DNA of 5,050 nucleotides from an uncultured Chloroflexota bacterium (GTDB taxonomy: Bacteria; Chloroflexota; Limnocylindria; Limnocylindrales; CSP1-4), in contig CAIYZX010000564.1 in NCBI GenBank assembly GCA_903930745.1, positions 1 through 5,050 on the forward strand, written 5' to 3'. Each line of letters opens with the position of its first letter. Positions within the stretch are counted from its first letter, which is position 1. The notes under the pieces were generated by a model. That model saw only the letters and a list, made by a program, of their open reading frames with translations, was not told the DNA's origin and ran no database searches. The position numbers and the translations under genes are program-made. This document shows, in pieces, positions 1 to 5,050 of the stretch.

Positions 1-2058
1 CCACTCCTGGTAGGCGGAGCCGATGCCCCGGGCGAGGATCCAGATCGCGACGGGCCTCGTTGCTCCGGCAACCACGGACTCCAGCAGGACGGCCGCCGGC
101 CAGACCAGGTTCTGGTCGAAGGCGATCACGATGTCGGTGACGGGACGATCCGGGGTGTCCGCGGGCCGGGGTGGACCAAAGCTCCGGCGGCCGGGAACGG
201 TGGTGGCAACCAGTTCCGTCACATCGAGGCCGGTGTCACGTGCGGCCGGCGGCCGCTGATAGCGCTCGCGAGCCTCTGCGACGAGGGGAAGCGTGTGCTC
301 CCTCCACGCTGCATGGACGTCCGCGGTCGTCCCGCCGCGCGCAATCGCGTCGGTCGCCGTCTCGACGAGACCGCGGAGGCGTGCGGCCATCGCCACCCGG
401 ACGTCCTCGCGCGCGATCGCCTCGGTGAGTCCCGCCCACCTGCCCTCGCCTCGCGGGGTGGCGGCAAACTCCGTGGGCACGCCGGCGGAGGCAGCGGCCA
501 GCGCCAGGTGGAGTCGCCCTGTGATGAGACGGCCGTACCCGGACCGCAGCGCGGTGAGGCGTTCCCACGCACCGCGGAGGCGCACCGGGGCGGGTGCCGC
601 GAGATCGGTCTCCGGTGGCGTTGGCAGCTCCACGGCGCCGCGGGTCCCGGCGGCTCGCCGCGGCGCATCCCGGAGGCCCGTGGGTGCCCCGCCGGCAGGC
701 CGGATCGCCCTGCCCGGGTAGAGCGCGTCCAGCGTCGTCGCCAGCCCGCCGGCGAAGAACGCGTCCACGCCCGCGCCAAGCAGGACGAAGACGGTCGTCC
801 AGTCACGACAGCCAACGGGGCCGACGGCGCGAAGCTGCTCGATGGTGGCCTGGTCCAGCGCATCCACGTCCGCGAGGTGCAGCGACAGGTAGAGGGGACG
901 TGTGGACCCATGCATCGGGAGCGTCCGGCGGATGCCGTAGGCCATCTCGCCGAGATCGCCTGCGGCCAGCACCCACGTTCCCTCCGGAACCTGCGTCACG
1001 CGCGCCGTCGCTCGGTCGATGGCGACCAGCTTGACGGACTTCCGACCTGCGCCCTGGCCCTGCGCCGACACCGCTCGCCGCGAGGAGGGCGTGCCGTCCT
1101 GCGCGGCGGCGAGCTCGCCGGCCAGCGCCGCAAAGCCCACGTCACCTTCGAGCGAGACATCCTGCTGGCAGGCCACCCGGGCCAGGGCGGCGAGGAGGGC
1201 GAGCGTCTCAACGTCGTCGTCCCAGGCGTCGTCCGCCACTCGCGGCGGCAGAGGCGCCTGGGTGACGAGGAGGCCGATGGTGACCGCCCCCGGGTCCCCG
1301 GCGGTCGTGGTGGCCGTAGAGGAGCCGCCGTCCGCGGCGGGGGCACGAAGCGTCAACAGCCAGCGGTGGAGGCGGAGCTGCGCCGGCGAGAACGCGGCTG
1401 CCGAGGGTTCCGCAGGAAGGGAGTCTGCGAGCTCATGCCACGTGGCGTCACCGACCGCGGCCAGCCTCGCCGCGATCTCCACCGCGAGCACAGGTGAGGC
1501 CGCGCGCGCCGTGCGGGCGATGGTCCGCGCCCGCTCCGCCGCCCCTGCGTCGTTGCCCTCGGCGGCGGCCAGGGCCATGTCGATCGCCTCGGTGGGAAGG
1601 CAGCGGGCAAGCGTCTCGTCGTCGACCACCCGCGCGGCGCGCCAGGCCCGCTCGTACTGGCGCCGGGCGTGGAAGAGCAGAGCCCGCCCGATGGCCGTTG
1701 CCGTCGCCGCCTGCTCCAGGCGCTCCACGCCCTCGACCAGCGACCACGCCACGTTCCACTCGTCCCAGTCGCCTGCGGCGGTCAGGCCGCGGACGGCGGT
1801 CGCGACGGCCCCGGCAAGGTCCTCGCCACGCCCGATCGCCCGGGTCAGCTCCGCCTCGTGGTGCAGGCGTCGTGCCGTGCCCGCAAGCGCGTCAAGCTCC
1901 GACGGTCCGAAGGTCCGGCCGGCGGCGCGTCCGTCTGCCGCCACAGCCTCCTGGAGCCGGCGGACCGCAGAGCGATCGGGCATCGATGCCACCTCGCTCC
2001 CGCCCACCAGGGCCATCACCCGACGGCGCACGCCACGCAGGATCCTGTCCATCGACAT
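1..2058 (-). CDS. Multidomain glycan enzyme: helical region, pyruvyl-transferase-like domain, GT8-like glycosyltransferase (3' end beyond window)
   Basis: The frame is open for 686 codons from ATG at 2058 to base 1 with no stop, so the C-terminus lies outside the window. Residues 1 to about 320 are mostly helical and rich in Ala, Arg and Leu (for example NVAWSLVEG near 102 and HARRQYERAW at 130-139), perhaps a TPR-like scaffold. Residues about 342-560 resemble the polysaccharide pyruvyl transferase family: GPVGCRDW at 413-420, FFAGGLATT at 434-442 and LITGRLHLAL from 511. A helical linker follows. From residue 642, DIVIAFDQNLVWPAAVLLES matches the first beta-strand and helix of family 8-type glycosyltransferases; their DxD metal motif would lie off the edge. 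The likely role is cytoplasmic synthesis or decoration of a cell-surface polysaccharide; donor and acceptor are unknown. The start overlaps the LicD gene's stop (TGATG); an in-frame GTG at 2061 is an alternative start. The domain order is well supported; the chemistry is inferred. Confidence 0.85.
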   Translation of the reverse strand, partial: MSMDRILRGVRRRVMALVGGSEVASMPDRSAVRRLQEAVAADGRAAGRTFGPSELDALAGTARRLHHEAELTRAIGRGEDLAGAVATAVRGLTAAGDWDEWNVAWSLVEGVERLEQAATATAIGRALLFHARRQYERAWRAARVVDDETLARCLPTEAIDMALAAAEGNDAGAAERARTIARTARAASPVLAVEIAARLAAVGDATWHELADSLPAEPSAAAFSPAQLRLHRWLLTLRAPAADGGSSTATTTAGDPGAVTIGLLVTQAPLPPRVADDAWDDDVETLALLAALARVACQQDVSLEGDVGFAALAGELAAAQDGTPSSRRAVSAQGQGAGRKSVKLVAIDRATARVTQVPEGTWVLAAGDLGEMAYGIRRTLPMHGSTRPLYLSLHLADVDALDQATIEQLRAVGPVGCRDWTTVFVLLGAGVDAFFAGGLATTLDALYPGRAIRPAGGAPTGLRDAPRRAAGTRGAVELPTPPETDLAAPAPVRLRGAWERLTALRSGYGRLITGRLHLALAAASAGVPTEFAATPRGEGRWAGLTEAIAREDVRVAMAARLRGLVETATDAIARGGTTADVHAAWREHTLPLVAEARERYQRPPAARDTGLDVTELVATTVPGRRSFGPPRPADTPDRPVTDIVIAFDQNLVWPAAVLLESVVAGATRPVAIWILARGIGSAYQEW

Positions 2059-2076
2059 CACGGCGCTGCCCTCTCC
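2056..2076 (-). promoter_or_regulatory. Shine-Dalgarno site and TGATG stop/start overlap (translational coupling)
   Basis: Reading the minus strand, GGAGAGGG (2076 down to 2069) is followed after 10 bases by ATG at 2058. The TGA stop of the upstream LicD gene occupies 2060-2058, so stop and start share one base (TGATG). The same purine run sits 7 bases before an in-frame GTG at 2061, which would give a 4-base GTGA overlap. Either start implies that translation of the large glycosyltransferase gene is coupled to that of the LicD gene. Confidence 0.75.
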
Positions 2077-3314
2077 ACATGGCTGCCTGCAGCGGGCGCT
2101 CCCGCGGCCTGGTCTCCCTTCGCCCGCAGGTCGGCGAACGCCGTGGCGTTCCAGCGGTGGTTGAAGTTCGGGTCCGGGACGCTCCACCCGGGCCCATACA
2201 CGTGCTCCAGGTAGCGTTCGGCCTCGCGGGGGATGCGGACCTCCACGCCGAGCAGCTCCGCGGCGGCGGCGGGGAACACGACCTCGCGCGGAAGACCCTC
2301 GCGGGGGCCCGGGTACCACGCGATCCTGTTGCCCTCGAAGATGCCGACGAACACGTCCACGCGGCGCTCGCCGGGACGCCGGACGTGCCGGTGGACGAGA
2401 AAGTCACCGGACACCTCGAGGCCGCGCGCCCGCAGGTGGTCCGTGAGACGTGCGAGCGCGGCCTCGATCGTGGGGGCCTCGTCAGGCTCGAATCCCACGA
2501 TCAGGTCGATGTCATCGTCATGGGGGATGAGCGCGTGATCCCGCACGGCCGCGAGCACGGACCCGAACCCTAGGGAGACGTTGGGCGTGAGACCCGCCAG
2601 CTCCGTGGCGATGGCCGCGCTGGCTGCAACGTACGCCTTCCGCTCCTCCGCTGCCCACAGGCGGAACGGTCGGCTGGGCCCGTGGGTGGTCCACTCGATT
2701 CCGCGGTCGCGAAGGAGGCGATCCGTGATGGCGTCGCGGAACCATGCCCGGACGTTCGCGTCCTCCACGTCTCGGGCAAGCATCCGGTGCGCGCGGACGT
2801 AGTCGCCCCGGGCGGTGAGGTCGATGACGCGGGACAGGGCGAGCGAGCCCGGGTGGTCGTGGCGAGGGCCCCGCGCCAGCACGCGGCCCCAGGCTGCGAG
2901 GCGCTCGCGCCGGTCGTAGAGCAAGCGGGACCGCCAGCGCCCGCGTGCGGTGACCCGCAGCCTGCCCAGGGGATGCGACTCCTCCAGCCGGTACGCGATG
3001 ACGATCGCCACATCGGACACGGGCTTGGCGAGCGTGACGCCCCACGTTCCGGGCCGCGGTGCCGCCGCGATGTTCGCGGGGATCTCGGCCCCATCGGCAC
3101 CGGTGACCGTCAGGCGCTCAAGCTCGAAGCCCGGCGTCTCGTCCGCCTCCACCTCCAGGCCATGGATGCGCGGCCCCGCCGCTTCGATCAGGAGCGAGCC
3201 CCGCCCCTCGCCGGGCCCAAGGTCCGCGAAGCCGGCTGTGCCGGCAAGGAGCGGTTCAACGGCCCGCGCCCACCCGGGGAGCGTGGCCCCTGCGGCGTCG
3301 GCGGGGTCCGTCAT
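2058..3314 (-). CDS. LicD-family phosphotransferase with N-terminal beta-rich extension
   Basis: This 418-residue protein has a C-terminal LicD/fukutin-type nucleotidyltransferase fold. GFGSVLAAVRDHALIPHDDD begins at 249, with the paired aspartates in DDDID at 266-270 and a likely third metal ligand, D320, in RVDVFVG. The end has the typical YLEHVYGPGW at 368-377 followed by DPNFNHRW. Known LicD proteins transfer phosphocholine or related phospho-substituents from CDP-linked donors to glycans; the substituent here cannot be told. Typical bacterial LicD proteins are about 260-300 residues. The extra length here is an N-terminal beta-rich segment (about 35-125, alternating hydrophobic strands, few helices) and a helical linker (about 130-205). 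No signal peptide or membrane segment is seen, so it is probably cytoplasmic. The gene follows the methyltransferase by 28 bases and overlaps the next gene by one. No strong Shine-Dalgarno site precedes ATG 3314; it may depend on coupling. Confidence 0.9.
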   Translation of the reverse strand: MTDPADAAGATLPGWARAVEPLLAGTAGFADLGPGEGRGSLLIEAAGPRIHGLEVEADETPGFELERLTVTGADGAEIPANIAAAPRPGTWGVTLAKPVSDVAIVIAYRLEESHPLGRLRVTARGRWRSRLLYDRRERLAAWGRVLARGPRHDHPGSLALSRVIDLTARGDYVRAHRMLARDVEDANVRAWFRDAITDRLLRDRGIEWTTHGPSRPFRLWAAEERKAYVAASAAIATELAGLTPNVSLGFGSVLAAVRDHALIPHDDDIDLIVGFEPDEAPTIEAALARLTDHLRARGLEVSGDFLVHRHVRRPGERRVDVFVGIFEGNRIAWYPGPREGLPREVVFPAAAAELLGVEVRIPREAERYLEHVYGPGWSVPDPNFNHRWNATAFADLRAKGDQAAGAPAAGSHVERAAP

Positions 3315-3342
3315 CGTGTCGCGGCGGCAGTGCCCACGGGGC

Positions 3343-4011
3343 TCACGTCGCGCGTCGGCGCAGCAGGGTCCGGGCCACGTAGGCGTCGTCCTCGCGGTAC
3401 TTGGCGAAGCCGAAGCCCTCCACCGCGTAGATCACCTCGAAGCCGATGCCCAGCGCCCTCGCTTCGAACGAGGCGGGCAGCACGTACCGGCGATAGTGGG
3501 CGTCCGTCACCTTGGCGCCGCTCGAATCGCGAACCGTCCGGTACTCCACGGCGAGGAGGTCGCCGGGCTCTGTGATGGCGGCGGCCAGGGCGAGCAGCGT
3601 GCGCTCCTCGTCCTCCGTGATCGCGTGGAGGAAGAAGCGTGCATAGACGAGTCGCGGGCCGTGCTCGCCGCGGACGAGGTCCGCCAGGCCCGGGGCATCG
3701 ATCGTGGACATCACGAAGGTCGCCCGTTCGCCCGTGAGCTCGGCGGTGCGGCGACAACCGTCGATCGCGCTGCGCGACGCGTCCACGCCCACCACGTCGT
3801 GGCCGTACCGCGAGAGGAAGAGCGCGTCTCGCCCGTTGCCGCACCCGAGCTCGATGATCCGGTGCGGACGACCCAGCTCACCGGCAACGAACGTCGCGAA
3901 CTGCGATGGCAGTCGCAGGCCCTCGCTCGCGTGGGTGGCGTAGTAGGTCTCCCAGTACGACGCGCGCGCATCGGCTGCGTCGGCCGGGTGGTCCGGGTGC
4001 CTGGTGTTCAT
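3343..4011 (-). CDS. Class I SAM-dependent methyltransferase, glycan-cluster type
   Basis: The 222-residue protein has a Rossmann-type methyltransferase core. Motif I is IIELGCGNGRDALF from residue 52, and the acidic residue ending strand 2 is D77 in VVGVDAS, expected to bind the SAM ribose. YARFFLHAITEDE (123-135) fits strand 4 and the following helix. The N-terminal SYWETYYA and the C-terminal EGFGFAKYREDDAYVARTLL are features I associate with methyltransferases found beside LicD and teichoic-acid-type genes, but that is recall and was not searched. The substrate is unknown; a sugar or a nucleotide-linked glycan precursor is the contextual guess. It is the first gene of the apparent operon, 28 bases before the LicD gene. 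The start is ATG 4011; the nearest purine-rich stretch (GAGGG at 4033-4029) is 17 bases away, too far to be a good ribosome site. The next in-frame Met is residue 101, inside the fold, so ATG 4011 is the best start. Confidence 0.88.
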   Translation of the reverse strand: MNTRHPDHPADAADARASYWETYYATHASEGLRLPSQFATFVAGELGRPHRIIELGCGNGRDALFLSRYGHDVVGVDASRSAIDGCRRTAELTGERATFVMSTIDAPGLADLVRGEHGPRLVYARFFLHAITEDEERTLLALAAAITEPGDLLAVEYRTVRDSSGAKVTDAHYRRYVLPASFEARALGIGFEVIYAVEGFGFAKYREDDAYVARTLLRRRAT

Positions 4012-4078
4012 GCTCGTGGTGCGCTCGTCCCTCGCTGGGCCACGACGGAGATCAGGGTTCGCGTCGGCTGCCCGGGCG

Positions 4079-4084
4079 ATTATG
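4079..4084 (-). promoter_or_regulatory. Possible -10 element upstream of the glycan operon
   Basis: On the minus strand CATAAT matches five of six bases of the TATAAT consensus. It stands out as an AT-rich island in the 114-base gap (4012-4125) between the VOC gene and the methyltransferase, 67 bases before ATG 4011. No convincing TTGACA-like -35 hexamer lies at 16-18 bases, so the call is tentative. If it is real, the transcript would have a leader of about 60 bases and the three left-hand genes would have their own promoter. Confidence 0.3.
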
Positions 4085-4125
4085 CGGGAGGCTCGTCACG
4101 GCTGCCGATGCACCCGGCGACCAGC

Positions 4126-4521
4126 TCAGCCCGCCAGCGGCACCTCGCTCATGAGGCCGATGTTGTTCCCGTCGGGGTCCTTCGTGAAGCACATCCACAG
4201 CTCGTTGACGCCGTCGTCGTGGACCTTGTGCGGCCGATCCCCGAAGACCACGCCCCGGGCCTCCAGCGTGGCCGCGGCCTCGTGGATGTCCGCGACGCGG
4301 AAGTAGAGCGTGGCGCGCCCCTGGAAGTCCTCGTTCTCCGGGGAGGCGAGGTACAGGCGCACGCCATCTGCGTCCAGGAACGCCATGCCGGGAAAGCCGA
4401 AGAGGTACCGGATGCCCAGTTGGTCGCGGTAGAAGGCGGCGGCCCGCTCCGCGTCCGAGACGGGGACCATGATCTGGCCGATGGTGGACAGGCCGAAGGC
4501 GGGATCGGGCGACTGGGGCAT
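4126..4521 (-). CDS. VOC-fold protein (glyoxalase/bleomycin-resistance/dioxygenase superfamily)
   Basis: This 131-residue protein is the usual length for a single-chain VOC protein with two beta-alpha-beta-beta-beta modules. Module one spans about 12-60 (IGQIMVPVSDAERAAAFYRD, then GIRYLF and MAFLDADGVRLYL). Module two spans about 68-126 (RATLYFRVADIHEAAATLEA, then GVVFGDRPHKV and the family signature FTKDPDGNNIGLMSE). The positions that carry metal ligands in glyoxalase I-type members appear to be Q16, about L56, Y73 and the IGLM segment, so the classic His/Glu set is mostly absent and a metal-dependent lyase is uncertain. Members of this superfamily include isomerases, epimerases, dioxygenases and drug-binding proteins; no specific substrate can be assigned. 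It is probably cytoplasmic and probably dimeric, as the family usually is. It lies 87 bases after the small upstream gene and seems unrelated to the glycan genes. Confidence 0.88.
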   Translation of the reverse strand: MPQSPDPAFGLSTIGQIMVPVSDAERAAAFYRDQLGIRYLFGFPGMAFLDADGVRLYLASPENEDFQGRATLYFRVADIHEAAATLEARGVVFGDRPHKVHDDGVNELWMCFTKDPDGNNIGLMSEVPLAG

Positions 4522-4530
4522 CGGCGGCGG

Positions 4531-4537
4531 CTCCTCC
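4531..4537 (-). promoter_or_regulatory. Strong Shine-Dalgarno site of the VOC gene
   Basis: GGAGGAG on the minus strand is followed by a 9-base spacer (CCGCCGCCG) and ATG 4521. It is the best ribosome-binding site in the window and fixes the start of the VOC gene. Confidence 0.8.
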
Positions 4538-4608
4538 GGGGTTCGGTGCTGCGGGACGGCAGCGGCGGTCAGTATGGCGGGTCCGCCGCCAGTTGGCCGC
4601 TGGGCCTC

Positions 4609-4902
4609 TCAGGCGTCCTTGGCTGCTCCAGCCGTTGCCGCGCCGAACAGCGAGGCGTACGTCACTGCCACGCAGGCCTTGGTCTGGTAGCCGGATCCCT
4701 GGCCGCCGAACGCCACGCCGGCGTGGCGCAGGTTCGTGCTGGCCATCGTGACGATCCGCAGGCCCTCGCGCTCCGCCAGCTGCGCCGCGTCATCCGCGAT
4801 GTACGCGTAGATGGCGGTGGGGCTGACCTCCTCGCCGGTGTCCTCCGGCTGGTACACCACGATGCGCTGGCCGTCGCCGGCCTCAAACTCGGATCGGTAC
4901 AT
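4609..4902 (-). CDS. Small protein of unknown function (97 residues)
   Basis: I do not recognise this protein family. An in-frame ATG at 4944 would give 111 residues, but the ATG at 4902 is preferred: AGGGGAG lies 8 bases upstream of it, and the 14 residues before it (HDGRANTRRGARQ after the Met) look like untranslated leader. The protein begins MYRSEFEAGDGQRIVVYQPE, suggesting a beta-hairpin start, then an Asp/Glu-rich amphipathic helix (IADDAAQLAEREG), a strand (LRIVTMAST), a glycine-rich segment (GVAFGGQGSGYQT) and a hydrophobic, Ala-rich end (KACVAVTYASLFGAATAGAA). The codon bias matches its neighbours. There is no signal peptide and no definite transmembrane helix; the Ala-rich tail is short. 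The small alpha/beta layout could be a domain used for binding a partner, but no function can be inferred. It precedes the VOC gene by 87 bases in the same direction, so co-transcription is possible. Confidence 0.72.
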   Translation of the reverse strand: MYRSEFEAGDGQRIVVYQPEDTGEEVSPTAIYAYIADDAAQLAEREGLRIVTMASTNLRHAGVAFGGQGSGYQTKACVAVTYASLFGAATAGAAKDA

Positions 4903-4910
4903 CTGACGTG

Positions 4911-4917
4911 CTCCCCT
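4911..4917 (-). promoter_or_regulatory. Shine-Dalgarno site deciding the start of the 97-residue protein
   Basis: AGGGGAG on the minus strand is separated by 8 bases (CACGTCAG) from ATG 4902. This spacing favours ATG 4902 over the in-frame ATG at 4944, which has no comparable site. Confidence 0.7.
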
Positions 4918-4944
4918 GCGCGTGTTGGCCCGGCCATCATGCAC

Positions 4945-5050
4945 CGGCCCATCGCGGCCCGCGCCCCATCCCCCTGCGCCCCTTGTCCCGACCTGGTCGT
5001 TCCGTGCTCGGCCGGGGTCGGGGGTGTTGGTTCCTGCCCCTGCCGCCGTC
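4945..5050. other. GC-rich edge region without a supported gene
   Basis: These 106 bases hold no recognisable gene. The frame of the 97-residue protein stays open up to the window edge, but the translation is low-complexity and Gly/Arg-rich, without protein-like character. No AT-rich -10 element is seen, so the promoter for the right-hand genes cannot be placed. G-runs at 5014-5030 on the plus strand are too short for a standard four-tract G-quadruplex. It is probably an upstream untranslated or intergenic region, though the end of another gene beyond the edge is not excluded. Confidence 0.4.

Noticed and set aside
219..911. Minus-strand open frame of 230 codons in an alternative frame inside the large gene
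   Set aside because: It is Arg/Ser/Pro-rich without motifs. The overlapping frame that carries GPVGCRDW and the GT8-like start is the real one.
295..1497. Long plus-strand open frame of 400 codons opposite the large glycosyltransferase gene
   Set aside because: Its translation is Arg/Gly/Pro-rich with no domain, and it lies antisense to a frame with clear family motifs. Long antisense open frames are expected at this GC content.
1019..2573. Further plus-strand open frames (1019-2164 and 1494-2573)
   Set aside because: They are Ser/Arg/Ala-rich shadows of the minus-strand genes, have no recognisable motifs and overlap each other.
2682..3575. Plus-strand open frame of 297 codons across the LicD/methyltransferase junction
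   Set aside because: It is antisense to two well-supported genes, and the protein composition is low-complexity.
4012..4096. Three copies of ACGAGC on the minus strand upstream of the methyltransferase
   Set aside because: Six-base repeats at irregular spacing (4017-4012, 4028-4023, 4096-4091) are plausible by chance in GC-rich DNA, and the copy touching the ATG is too close to act as a ribosome site.
4571..4600. Possible promoter (CATACT on the minus strand) or short hairpins between the 97-residue gene and the VOC gene
   Set aside because: CATACT is a weak match with no -35 partner. The inverted repeats (GGCGG/CCGCC and GCCA/TGGC) leave loops of only two bases and have no T-run, so neither a promoter nor a terminator is supported.
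5014..5030. Possible G-quadruplex on the plus strand at the right edge
   Set aside because: Only two runs of three or more G are present, so the standard four-tract pattern is not met.

Overview
The window is very GC-rich (about 70% by eye) with strong third-position G/C bias. Five protein-coding genes are supported, all on the minus strand, so they read from right to left. The protein styles (Ala/Arg-rich, actinobacterial-like glycan proteins) suggest a high-GC bacterium such as an Actinomycetota or a high-GC Chloroflexota lineage. The sequence alone does not decide between them. No rRNA, tRNA, CRISPR array, insertion sequence or phage gene was seen.

Right part (about 4126-5050): two small genes that appear to be independent. 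One encodes a 97-residue protein of unknown function (4609-4902) with a clear Shine-Dalgarno site. The other encodes a 131-residue VOC-fold (glyoxalase/bleomycin-resistance type) protein (4126-4521), also with a strong Shine-Dalgarno site. The last 106 bases of the window (4945-5050) hold no gene I can support.

Left part (1-4011): a compact surface-glycan operon. After a 114-base gap with a possible -10 element come three genes: a class I SAM-dependent methyltransferase (3343-4011); 28 bases later a LicD-family nucleotidyltransferase-fold protein (2058-3314) with an additional N-terminal beta-rich region; then, with stop and start overlapping in TGATG, a very large gene that runs off the left edge (1-2058, 686 codons visible). 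This last protein has an alpha-helical N-terminal region, a divergent polysaccharide pyruvyl-transferase-like domain, and the first about 45 residues of a family 8-like glycosyltransferase domain.

The three coupled genes together imply assembly or decoration of an extracellular polymer: sugar transfer (GT8-like), possible ketal-pyruvate transfer (divergent), phosphodiester-type substitution (LicD) and methylation. The nature of the polymer is inference. The most interesting points are the multidomain enzyme with altered pyruvyl-transferase motifs, the oversized LicD protein and the tight translational coupling between them.
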